From: Vanilla planifolia
Lineage: Eukaryota; Streptophyta; Magnoliopsida; Asparagales; Orchidaceae
Direction: 5' to 3'
Assembly: GCA_023846275.1 (NCBI GenBank)
Contig: JAIUJO010000070.1
Coordinates: 2,283,501-2,347,500, forward strand
Length of the DNA stretch: 64,000 nucleotides
This document shows positions 14,651 to 30,200 of the stretch, piece by piece; position 1 is the stretch's first letter, and every line of letters starts with the position of its first letter. The position numbers were made by a program, and so were the translations under genes. Below the pieces are notes generated by a model. The model made no database searches and was not told the origin of the DNA. It saw nothing but the letters and a program-made list of their open reading frames with translations.

Positions 14651-15481
14651 ATACAAATGACCAAGCCTATTTTCTTTATTTATAAGCTGAATTTCAAACT
14701 AAGTTAAGTAAATTACTATATCTTTTATAGCTAGCGAAGTTACATTAATTACATCTTGATTTTATTAAATTTATACTTGTAATGTTTTAAATTTACTTTT
14801 CTAAATTATGTTTTTAATAAGAACTATATATGGTGATGGTAATGACCATATAGTATGATAAGGAAAAAAATTAGATCAAAAGTTTAGCAATGACTATTTC
14901 ATAGAATAATATAAATGATATTACTATATTATGAAGCAAAAGAACCACTAGGGGTAAAATTGCAACAAGTCCAAATATTGTCATATGACTATGACTTGTT
15001 GTTGAATAAGTGTATTTGTGTTGTAGATATCAGTACTTAATTGTGTCTTATAACTTAAAGATAAACTTTTGGAATCATACAATTTTAATATAGGCACATT
15101 GAGTAGTATATCATCACAAAAGAGATTGATGTTAGACACAAAACTTATTTAATGATCATATAAGGCTGATCACACTGCTAAGATGGTAATTGAATAAGAG
15201 AATAAATATATTCAAAGATGAGAGAAGTATTCATTGTTTAGTTATTTCATTCATGAGACCTTGTACATGATATGATATGGTAAGCACAATTGAATAAGTA
15301 TGATTAAGCTAAGTGAAACATTGGACATTGGATTAATTACATAATAATAGGTGATTTTGGTGACACTTGTATGAATATTAGATCACATAATTAAGATCTA
15401 AGGAACTGTTAATAAAAAAATGGATTTGCATTATCTTATAATACAATTAAACTATAGTACTAGTATAGTGAAATGTTGTTG
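14651..15481. other. Unassigned AT-rich stretch 3' of the gypsy relic
   Basis: This stretch lies between the integrase end and the return of the satellite. It lacks the satellite landmarks and any frame of note. It could hold the decayed 3' untranslated region and terminal repeat of the gypsy relic, but I found no matching copy of it on the 5' side, so that remains a guess. Confidence 0.35.
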
Positions 15482-15795
15482 AACAAATAAGTATAACTAA
15501 AAAATCAATTATTAGCTCAATATTATGCAAATATTTATTAAAACTAAAATTACATAAATTGATGCAAAATAATATAAAAAAATTAATATGATGTGAAGGT
15601 CATACAGCAGAAGATTTAGAGTTTTCAAACAATATAACCAAATAACAGCAATAAATTTTAATAAATGAGATACATAATGCATAGAAGTTGTATTCCATGA
15701 TATTAAGTAAATGAAAGGTAAAATCCTTGATCATCTAACCAGGAATGAATCTAAAGGACTTGGAAAGTGTGCCAAACAAAAAAATAAATTTCTTT
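15482..15795 (-). repeat. Satellite fragment, minus orientation
   Basis: Less than one unit of the ~400-bp satellite, read on the minus strand. It opens with AACAAATAAGTATAAC (reverse complement of the TTATGCTTATTTAC box). It goes on with the reverse complement of the paired GATTTGGTTATATTAC boxes (around 15,570-15,650), the TGCAACTTTC-like box (near 15,690) and the GCATGC-like box (near 15,765). It then stops and plus orientation resumes near 15,812. Confidence 0.75.
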
Positions 15796-15811
15796 TTAAC
15801 AATAAAAAAAT

Positions 15812-18408
<2,597 letters not shown>

Positions 18409-21400
18409 GAAATAATTAGATAAATTGAAGAAACATAATCTAAACTAAAAGTAATGTGAAGATCACAAGAGAGAAGAATTATTATTCCAAAATTTATATA
18501 ACAAAACAAAATTAAAAAATTTTAAAGAAATTAGATTAGTATAAGAAAAATACACCACAAAATACTACAAAGATCAAGTGCAACATCCTTGATTATAAAA
18601 TCAAGTATAACACTAAATGTTTTACAAATTGTGTAAAAACATTCTAAAATAAAATAAAAAATGAATACTAATTCTATAGAGTTTGCTTGATTGCATTTAA
18701 TAACTTGTGTTTCATTGCCATAAAACCATGCTTGGAATTACTATAAATTACCAAACCAATAAAATATAAATAATTATAAAGTATTATTTTAACATAAATA
18801 AAAAATGCATATAAGCTTAAATACTATAACTTAATGCAAAAAAATATTAAGAAATCAAGGTGGTATAAATGTCCAATAAGAAGAGAATAAAGTTTCATAA
18901 TAATATAATAAAAATCCAATAAAACAATTTAAAAATATGAGACAAATAGTACATTAATGTTGAATTTTAGGATACTAAGTAAATCAAATGTAACATTCTT
19001 GACTTTCAAATTAGATATGAATTAGACTTTTATGTAAAATTTGCGAAAACTTAAGAAAACGAAATATTTACAAAATATAAAGTTGAATATTTAATATGAT
19101 TGAGTTTATCTAGATGAATGTCATGATGTTTGCTATGTCTCTCTCAGACCTTACTTTAAATTTCTATTAATTTCCCAAAAAAAGGTAAGCATAAATAATA
19201 ATAAAATACTTCTTTAATATTAATGAAATATATATTAAAAAATAAATGTTATAAATTAAAGTAATAAGATATAACAAAATAAAATTAATGTAAAAGTCAC
19301 ATGAGATGAGATTTAGAGTTGCATTATAACATAACCAATTTCAAGCAAAACATTTGGAGAAATAAGATAATTACACGAGAAAATTTCATTCCAAGACACT
19401 AAAGAACTTGAATATAACGTGCTCAAATGCTAAATGATATATGGATAGAAATATCTTATAAAATATGACAAAATGTTTAGAAAATAAAATATTTATAAAT
19501 ATAGAAATTAATATTTTAATTAGATAGAGCTCATTAACACGAGTCTAATGAGACTTTTTTCATCTCCACCAAACCTCAATTAAAATTAAAAAAATTAACT
19601 AACTAATTAAACATAAATAATAATAAAATATAATCCATTATAAAGTAAATATATATATTAAAGCTAAAATTTGATAAATTAAAGTAATACAACATAATAA
19701 AGAAAAGGTGATGTAAAAGTAACACGAGAGAGGAATTAGAGCATTATTGTAGTATAACAAAGTTAAAGTGAATTTTCTTTTTAAATGGGATAAATTTCAT
19801 TCAAAAATTAGCATTCCAACATAATATGGTAATAAATAGTAAAACTGTTGAACATCAAACTAATTAAAAATAATAGTATTTCATAAAATGCACAAAGCCA
19901 TAAAAATAAATATTTAACATCCTTAAAATTAATATTTAATTGGATAGAGTTTATCAATACTAGTGACGTAACATTTGTTTCATCTAAATGAAATCTTATA
20001 TAGAATTTTTGTGAATCAGTAAATGTAATAAGCATCAAAAATACTAAATAATAATTTTTAATATTAAGTAAATATGTGTTAATGTTGAAATAAGATAATT
20101 TCAAACAATGTAATATTAGAAAATAAAAATAATGTGAAGGTCACATTAGAAGGATTTTGGAGTTGCATAGAAATGCAATCAAATCAAAACAAAAAATTTT
20201 AACAAATGACATAAATTATGTAAGAAAGTTGCATTCCAATATACTAAAAAATCAAGTATAATTTCCACTATAGCAAAATTAGGTACAAATCAAAATTTCC
20301 ACAAAGACTATAACCAAATAATAGGATGTAGTTTGGACTTTTTATGAATTATTAAAGTAAATAAGCATAAATTATAAAAATAATAAGTAAATATTTATTG
20401 AAGCAATGTAATATAAGAAACTCAAAGTGATGTAAATGTCAACTATAAGGCGAATAAGAGTTTCACACTACTATAACCTAATCATGGTAAAACATTTGAG
20501 GAAAATAATTAATTTGTATAGAAAAATTGCATTATAAGCTACTAAGTGGTTTGATTGTAACATTCTCATTTGTCAAATTAGATAAGAATCAAAATGTCTT
20601 ATAAATTATTAAAAAATTCTATAAAAACTATATTTAATAATATTAAAAGGAACATTTAATTGAATATAACTCGCTAAGTTCAGTCTAACAATGTTTGATT
20701 TATCTCCATCTAGCCATAATTGAACAACTTGAAATTACCAAAGCAAATAAGCATAAATAATTATAAATTAATATTTTTTTAGTGCACATATATATTAAAG
20801 TTGAAACTAATTAAATTATAGTAATGTAATATAAACAAAGTAAAGAAACTTGAATATCACACCATAAGACATATAGAGTAATTTCATAATTTACTAAATT
20901 AAAGTAAAACATTTAAGAAAATGAGATACATTGTTTTGGAAAAGTACTTTCAAAGACTATAAGGAGATTGAATGCCACATATTCAAGCCTTAAAACTACA
21001 GAAAATAAAATATTTAAAAAATATAAAAATATTTCTCTTATTAGATAAAGCTTATGGAGACGAGTCTAATAATATTTTTTCATGTAGTTTTGACCAAGTT
21101 TTTAATTAAAGAAACTTATTAATTTAAATTAACATAAATAATTATAAATTATTATTTTAGTAAAAAGTGAATATATATTAAAGTTAAGAATAGATAAATT
21201 TAAATAATATAATATAACCAATTCAAAGACACGTAAAGTTACATTTGTGAAGAAAACAAGAATTACATAGTAATAAAAAAATTTAAAGTAAACATTTTTA
21301 AGAAATGATTTAAATGTAGTGGAAGGTTGCATTCCAATAAATTAAGGATAATGAGGGTAACATACTCGATGGTCAATTCAAATCCAAATCAAAATATTTC

Positions 21401-24232
21401 ACAAAGAATAAAAAACCCTAAAAATAAAATATTTAAAAATAAATAAAAATAAGTATTTCATTAAGTAGATCATATATAGAGTAGTCCAACGATATTTATT
21501 TCATCTCCAATGGACCTGGATTTTATTTACTCTAAATTACAAAAGAATATAAAAAACTAATAACAAATTATTACTTTAACATTTTGTAAACATATATTGA
21601 AGCCAAAATGAGATAAATTGAAGCAATAAAATGCAACCAAATTAAGACAATATAATGATCACATAAGGGAGATTTAGAGTTATATAGTAATTTAAATAAT
21701 TCTAATTGAAATAATGAAAAAGATAAATTATGCGAAAAAGATACATTACAAGATATTGAGGAGATAGAGTATAATATCCTTGATCATAAAATCATGCATA
21801 AACTGACATATCTTGTGAACCATGTCAAAATCCTAAAAGATAAATTATAAAAAAATATACATAAAAGGATAATTTAATATGGTAGAGCCTTTTGAGATAA
21901 GTCAAATGACATTGTTTTGTCTCAATTGTACATCTTTAAAATTGATGTGAATTATTAAATTAATTAATCAGAAATAATAATAAATATTACTTAATTATTC
22001 ATTGAATATATAGAAAGCATAAAATTAGATAATTTGTAGTATTGTAATATAACCAAATTAAAGAGGTGTAGAATTCATATGAGAAGTAAATTAGAGTTTC
22101 ATAGTAATATAACCAAATCGAATTAAAAAAGTTAAAGATATTTCATCAATTATACATTAATACAACATGCCAGGATACTAAGGTGATCAAGTGTAATATC
22201 AATAACATGAAATTAGATATAAATCAAAATGTATAAAATATGACAAAACCTTTAAAAATAAAAAAATTAATGATATAAAAATAAATATTTAATTAGATAG
22301 AGCTCACACAGATGAGTCCAACAACATTTGTAGAGTCTTGATCGAAACTTGTATGGAATTATTATAAAACACTAAAAATGAAGAAATAATAATAATAAAC
22401 TATTATTTTAATAATATATTTATATATATTAAAAAAGAAATGAGTTAAAGAAAAGTAATATAATATAGCAAAATCAATGTGAGTGAGAGGTCATAGAAGT
22501 GGAGATTTAGAGTTACATAATAATACAACAAAATCAAAGTGAAAAGTTTGAAGAATGAGATATATTTTATGAGAAAGATGCATTAAAAAATACTAAGGTC
22601 ATCAAGTTTAGCATCCTTGATTGTAAGATCATGTATAAATCAAAATTAATCATAAAGCATTCCAAGTCTTTTGAAAATAAAATATTTTAACATATCAAAT
22701 TGAATATGTAATTGGATATAGCTCATCGAGGGTAGTCCCTTGATGTTTGCAGTACATTGGTTAGACAAATTTTTTAACTAAAACGTAATACAAAAAATGT
22801 AAGCATAAATAATAATAATATTAATAATAATAATAATAATAATAATAGTAATAATAATAATAATAGTAATAATAATATCAAATAAAAATATACTAAAAGT
22901 GAAATGATGTAAGCCGAAAAAATATAATATAAACTAATAAAATAAATGTAAGGGGTAAAAGGAGAGGAGAATTACAGTTTCATAGTAATTCAACCAAGTC
23001 AAAGTAAAAAAGTTGAACAAATATCAAACGTTTTGTACAAAAGTTGAACTCTAAGAAACTAAAAAGTTTAAAGGTAAAATTCTTTAATTTCAAGTGAGAA
23101 ATGAATCGAAGTGATTCATAAAACATGCCAAAAAACTAAAAAATTAAACATTTTAAAATATATAAAATAACATTTAATTTGATAAAGCTCAATGAAACGA
23201 GTCCATCGATATTTATTTCATCTCGATCGAACCACGTTTGGAATCATTGCAAATTATCAAATTAAATAAACATAACAAATAATTATTTATTATTTCGAAT
23301 GTTAAAACATATATACTAAAGCTAAAATAAGATATAGTGAAGCACTTTAATATAGCTAAATCTAAGAGATCTAATTGTTACCCTTTATGAGATTTTGAGT
23401 TATATAGTTACATAACAAAATCAAAACCAAACTCTTAAAAATCTAAGAAAATTGTTCAAGAAAGTTTCTTTCCCAGATATTAAGTACATCAAATTTAATA
23501 TCATTGAAAACAAATCATCTATAAAATTATATTTGTAACAATGTTACTAAAATTATAAAAATTAAAAAATTTAGAAATATATAAATTAATATTTTATTTG
23601 ATAGACTTCGTTGAGATAAATTTAATAACTTTTTTCATCTAAGTTAGGCTTCATTTTTAATTACCATAAATTATTGATTTAAATAAGCCTAAATAATAAT
23701 AAACTATTATTTTTGAAGTTAAGATAATGTATATTATGGCTAAAATAATTTAAATTGAAATAATTGAGTATAATCAATGACATGTAATGGTCACATGATG
23801 TGAAAATTAGTGTTTTATAATAATGGAAAATAAATTAAAAATATAGTAAATGAGACAAATTTTAGGGAAAAGAGTAGCAAAATATTAGAAAATAAAATAT
23901 TTTAAAATTAAATATTTAATTTTCTTAGAACTGATTGAGACGTATTCAACATTATTTGTTTTGTCTGAATCAGACCACATTTAGAATTATTACATGTTAC
24001 CAAATTAAAAAATCATTAGAACAATTAAATTAATTTTTTATGTTTAGTAAATAAATAATAAAATTAAATAAAACTAATTGAACCAATACTATACTTGAAA
24101 TGAAAATTTTGGAAAAATTAAATAAATTGTTTAGTAAAGATTCATTTAAAGAGATTTGGAACATTGATTATAACATCATAGATCAACAAATCATTTACTA
24201 AATAAAAATATCTCATAAAGTGTATCCAAAAT

Positions 24233-24238
<6 letters not shown>
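18409..24238 (-). repeat. Inverted 5.8-kb satellite block, minus orientation
   Basis: Here every landmark appears as its reverse complement: GATAAATTGAAG, ATATAACCAAATCAAAGTGA, GTGAAGGTCACATGAGAGGA, TTAGAGTTTCATAGTAATAT, TTGCATTCCAAGATACTAAG, AATATTTAATTGGATAGAGC and TTTCATCTCGATCGAACCAC. The TTAGAGTTTCATAG-type box recurs at about 19,315, 19,738, 22,093, 22,509 and 22,974, giving spacings near 416-465 bp (the longest contains a TAA expansion). About 14 units are present, as diverged as those in the plus blocks. No gene is seen; frames at 19,808-20,104 and 21,129-21,332 are chance openings. Confidence 0.88.
22808..22878. repeat. (TAA)n microsatellite inside a satellite unit
   Basis: A run of AAT/TAA triplets with a few G or TT interruptions. 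It expands the AAGCATAAATAATAATAAAT segment that all minus-oriented units carry, so it grew in place by slippage. Confidence 0.92.

Positions 24239-24286
<48 letters not shown>
24239..24286. repeat. (TA)n tract exactly at an orientation switch
   Basis: Forty-eight bases of pure TA. On its left the satellite reads minus (ending AAAATATTGAATA), on its right plus (starting at the ATCTC...AGTAT...AGAATAC segment). It therefore sits on an inversion breakpoint and not within one unit, unlike the tract at 17,465. Confidence 0.93.
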
Positions 24287-24291
<5 letters not shown>

Positions 24292-27200
24292 TCTCTAGAA
24301 CCCCATAGTATATTAGAATACAACATTTTCACAAACAATTTTTTTATTTATTCATTTGTTTGTTTTGATTTGTCATAGAACTATGAAAATCTATTTCACC
24401 ACTCTTGTGACATTTACATCACATTTACTTTGTTATAATAATTTTTCAAATGAGTTGTACTCAAATTGAAAAAAGAGTCACTTGACTAGTCTCGATGAGC
24501 ACTATTCCAATAAATAAACAATTCTATGCATTTAAAAAATTAATTTTTCTAAGGTTTTTGAACACTTCATGATATATTTTTTATTTGTACCATATTTAAT
24601 GATAGAGGATATTATAAATGATTCCTTCATTCTCTTGGAAATATAACTTAATATTAAATTTATCTCAGCACTTCAAAATATTTATGTTGATTTGGTTGTA
24701 TTACTATATAACTCTATGTCTCCCCTCATGTGACCTTTATATCACTTTAATTTGGTTAAATTATTTTTGTTTAAAAAATTTTAGTTTAATACATATTTTC
24801 TTAATAATAAAATAATTATTTGTTTATATTTTAACTTATTTAAATTTGTAATTGATTCTAATTTTGAACGAGAACTGATCAAGATAAAAAATAGTCATTA
24901 GGCTTATCATGAAGAGCTTTATAAAATTAAATATTTATTTATAAATTTGTAAAACGTTATTTTCTATTGTTTTAGCATTGTTTACAAGATATTTTGATTT
25001 GTATCCTAGAATGTAACTTTGCCATGCAATTTATTTCATGTTTTCAAAATTTTTGCTTTGCTTTGAATATATTACAATATAATTATAACTCATAAATTAT
25101 TTTACAATTATATCACTTTGATTTTTTTATATTACATTGCTTCAAATTATCATATTTCTACTGTAATTTATATTTACATAAAATTAAAAATACTATTTTG
25201 TTGTTATTTCAACTAATTTATATTCATAATTAATAATAATTCTAAACGAGCTCTAATCATGATGAAAAAATGTCCTTTGACTCCTCTAAATGAGCTTTAT
25301 GAAATAATATACTCATTTATATTTTTTTAAATTATTCTTTTTAAAGGGTTTTCTATATGTTTCAAGAGATACTACGATTCGTACTTAATTTGTTGATCGA
25401 GTATGTGACACTTGATCTCCCTTTCAATGAGAATTTTAACTTTGACTACAATTTTTGCCAATCCTTCAAATTTTTTTAATTAATTTGATTAAATGACTAT
25501 GTTCTCTAAATCATGCCTCATGTGAACTTTATTTTTTAATTTATTTTACTATTTCTATAGTTTATCTCTTTTTATTATTAAAAAATATTTATATAATTTT
25601 AAAACTGTAATGTATTGTTATTTATGGTTATTTACTTACTTAAATCCTCATAATTTTAAATAATGTCCCATAGAGATGAAGAAAACATCATTGGACTCTT
25701 CATGATAAGCTATATCCTATTAAATATTTATTTTTAAATTTGTAAGTATTTAATTTTTAGGTTTTTTGCACATTTTGAGTCATTTTAGTTTCTACATTAT
25801 TTGATGATAAAGTATGCTACACACGAACTCCTTAGTATCATGGTTTGCAAATTCTCATATCGTTTATCACATTTTACAATTTTTTTCTTTGTTTTAGTAA
25901 ATTAAATTGTTTTTATTTACAATATTTAACCTTTAACTACATTTCTTGAAATTTAAAAAGTAATTTTTTACTAATCTTGCTTATTTACTTTGCTAAATCA
26001 TTATAATTCCAAAAGTGTTATGATTTAAACAAATTTTTTTCTTAGACTCTTCATGAAGAACTCTATCCAAAAAATAATCATTTTATATATTTAAAAAATT
26101 TTAATAATTTACTTATGTTTTATGAACTATTTTGACATGTACCTAATTTGATGGTCGTGGATGTTACACCTGATTTCTTTTGTATTTTAGAATGCTATTT
26201 TTTGTATCATTAATTTTACTACTTCAACTCATTTTTAATTTGGTTGTATTATTTTGTTTGAATTTATCTCTTTTTCATCACTAATAAATTCTTACTTTTA
26301 AACTGACATATTATTTTTATTATTTGTTCTCATTTATTTATGTAATTTATAATTATTTTAAATGAGTTATTATAGAAGTGAAATAAACATCATTGGAGTC
26401 ATCTTAGCAATCTCTATCACATTGAATGTTCATTATATTTTTAAGTTGTTTTCTTTCACGTGTTTCGATAAGAGTTTTTAGTGATTTTGATTTGTACATT
26501 GTTTGACATTATAGAATAATACACTTCATCTCTTTATTATCATTGAATTCAACCTTTTCACGTATTTTATTATGTAACTTTACATTCCCTTTCAAGTGTC
26601 CTTTACACAACCATTATTTGTCTATTTGAGTTGAGTTTAGTTTATATAATTTAAATTCTAATATTTATTTCATTAACTAAAAAAACTAGAATTTATTATT
26701 GCTTATGTTTATTTACTTACAATTAAAATAATAATTAATTATCATTTCTGCTTATTTATTTTAATAGATCAATGTAAAATTTAAAATGAGGTATATTCAT
26801 GAATAAACAAGCATTATTGGACTAGTCTAGATGGCCTCTATCAAACAAAATATTAATTTCTTTAATTTTAACAACTTTATTTTTTTAGTTTTGCATGCTT
26901 TGTAAGATATTTTAATTCAAACTTGATTTAATGATTAAGGATGTCACACCTGATCTCTTTATTAGATTTAATTAAAATGCTCCCATGTAATTTATCTAAT
27001 TTCTATTTATATTTTAATTTGATTTGGATATAATACTATGTAACTCTAAATCTCTTTTAATGTGACATTTATATCACTTTCATTTGATTATCTTACAATT
27101 ATTTAATTTAACGAATTCGTTGATCAAAATAATATTTACATACTGTTAAAAAATACAATCATTATTATTTTTTATTATTTTTATTTCACTATAATTTGAA

Positions 27201-30200
27201 ATTTAGGTCCATTCAAAATGAAACAAATAGTATTATGCTTCTCTTGAACAAGCTTTACTTAACATAAAAAATTAATTACTAATACTACTATTGAATTTTT
27301 GAAAATTCATAATTATTTAAAAAGCGATTTGATCGAAAGGAAGAAAACTACATTGGGTATGTGTCAATTAGCTCTATCTTACTCAACATTCCTTTCTATA
27401 TTTTTAATATTTTATTTTCAATTTTTTTGTTAGGGTTTATGAGAAATTTTAATTTTTACCAAAGTTGATGATAGTTTATGTCACACTCGATCTCTTTAGT
27501 ATATTATAATGCAATGTTAGTGTGCAATTTATCACATTTTTTAAAATAATTTCCTTTGTTTACGTTATTTTACTATAAAACTCTAAGTTTATTCTCATGT
27601 GACATGTACATCACTTTGATTATGTAGTATTACATTGCTTTAATTTATCTTATTCATTTCTAAAATATATTTAGTTAACATAAAAATAATATGTTTATTA
27701 TTATTTATGCGTATTTATTATGGTAATTAGAAGTAATTCCAAATGAGGTCTTATTGAATGAAAAAATAATTGTTGGACTCATCTCAATGAACTTTATCTA
27801 ATTAAATAGTCATTTTCATATTTTAAAGTGGTTATTTTCAAGAGTTTGAACTCATTTTATGAGACATTTTGAGTGTATTTGCTGTGATGATTGAAGTTGT
27901 TATACTTTATCTTTTTAGTATTCTTGGAATGCAGGTTTTCCTTATATTTTAAATCATTTCTCTAAAAGTTTAACATTGATTTGATTATATCAATATGAAA
28001 CATTTACATTGCTTTGATTAAGTTTTAAGATAGGGTTTTATTATTCCCTTTTAAACGTTAATATATATTTAAATATTATTATATTAGCAATTTATTATTA
28101 TCTATACTTATTGACTTCAATAATCTATAACAATTATGTAAAAGTTAAGTTTAACGAGAAAAAACATTAATATACTCATCTAGACAAGCAATATCTAATT
28201 ATTTTTTGAAGGTTTATTTTCAAGGGTTTTACATGCTTTAAGAATATTTTGATTCCTACATAATTTGATGATTAAGGATTTTAATTTGATGCCCTTAGTA
28301 TCTTAGATTTTTTATTTCATATAACAAAAATCTTTTCCTCAAAATTTTGCTTTCATTAGGTTATTTTTTATTTAGCTTTATATCTTCCCTCGTGCGAGCT
28401 ATGCATAACTTTTATTTGATTATACTACATTACTTTAATTTATGTCATTTTAGGTTTAATACATATTTAATTAATAATGAAATAATAATTTATTATTTTT
28501 ATGATATTTACATTGGTAAATTAGAATAATTCAAAACCAAGTCTAACACAGAGCAATTAAATGTTGAGGACTAGCCCAAATGAGTTTTATCCTTCTAATT
28601 ATACATTTCTAGATTTTTAAACTCAATCGCCATACTATCTTGCAATGTAAATTTCCCAAACAATTTATCTCATTTCTTATAACATTTTTATGATTTGGTA
28701 AAAATATTATCCAACACTAAATCTCTTCTCATACTTCATTTATGTTACTTTGATTTTGATAAATTACATTGATTTATTTTATCTTATTTTAGCTTTAATA
28801 TATGTACTTTTGATATTAAAGTAATAATTTATTATTATTTAAGCTTATCTACTTTGATTGTTTGTAGTAATTCAAAATGGGATCTAACCAAGAAGTAACA
28901 AATATCATTAGATCCATCTCAAAAGATTATATCTTTTCATATTTTTAAATATTATATTTTTTATGGATTTGGTATGTTTTATGAAACATTTTAATTTGTA
29001 CCTAATTTTTGTTAGAAAATCGTACACTCAATCTTCTAAGTGCATTGGAATATAACTTTGTCATAGAATTTATTTTATTTCTTCAAATTTACTAAGGACT
29101 TATTTGTCTTAAATTGCTTCAATTTTTCTCTTTCAATCTTTAACATATTATAACATAACATTAAAATAATAATTTATTATTATTTCTACATACATATTTT
29201 GATAATTTTTAGTAATTCCAAATGTGATCTATAAGAATGAAATTTTTTTTGGACTCTCTCCTTGAACTCTATCAAACTAAATATTCATATCTAAATTTTC
29301 AAATGTTTTATTTTCAATGGTTTTGACTTGTTTTATGATGCATTTTAATTTTTACTTCATTAGAGAAATAAGAATGCTATATTCAATCCCATCTATATCA
29401 TTAATTTACAATGACGTTCTATTAACATGAAACAAGTATCATTTGGTTATGTCAAAGAAATCTATTCAACTAATATAGTTTTCCTTTACTTTTGAATATG
29501 TTTTTCTATAGTTTTGGCATGATTCATGGGTCATTTTAATTTGTACCAAATTTAACAATTGTGGAGGTTACACTCAGGCCCCTTAGAATCTTGGAATGTA
29601 ACTTTTCTACATGACTATTTTATCTTTGATATTTTTTCTTTCATTTTGCCATATTACTATATTACTTTAAATTTCTTATTATGTGGCCTTTATCTCACAT
29701 TGATTTGGTTAAATTACATTACCTTAATTTATTTAATTTAAGCTTAAATATGTGTTTTCTTAATATTAAATTAAAACTTTACTATTTTTCAAAATTTAAT
29801 TTGTAATTCATAGTAACTTCAAGTGAGGTCTATTCAAGATGAAATAAATGTCATTGGGCTCACTTAATAAACTAGTTCCAATTAAGTATCACTTATGATG
29901 TCTTTAATTATTTTATTCTCTAAAGTTTCCACATATATTATGAGATAATTCAATTTAAACATGATTAGATGATTAATGATATTAAACTTGATCTCTTTCA
30001 ATACATTTGATTGTAACTTTCTTATATAATTTGTCTCCATTCTTCAACTTTTTCCTATAAACTTTGGTTTGTTATTATTCAAGCTTCTTTAATTTTGTAA
30101 TTCATAGTTGTCCTAATTGATGTCCAATTGAGGTAAAATAAATATCAGTCGACTTCTCTTGATGAGCTCTATTTAATTAAAAATTATTTTATATTTTTTA

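Noticed and set aside
14651-15481. 3' long terminal repeat of the gypsy relic
   Set aside because: No matching copy was found on the 5' side and no clear terminal TG...CA pair, so it is left as unassigned sequence.
19808-20104. Minus-strand frame of 98 codons
   Set aside because: It lies wholly within the inverted satellite and its residues follow from the AT-rich unit. Neighbouring units do not keep the frame.
24618-24815. Plus-strand frames of 60-80 codons at similar phase of the satellite (also 28,347, 29,559, 36,374, 44,431)
   Set aside because: Resemblance between their peptides comes from the shared satellite unit. Most units have stops or shifts in this phase, so it is not a gene family.
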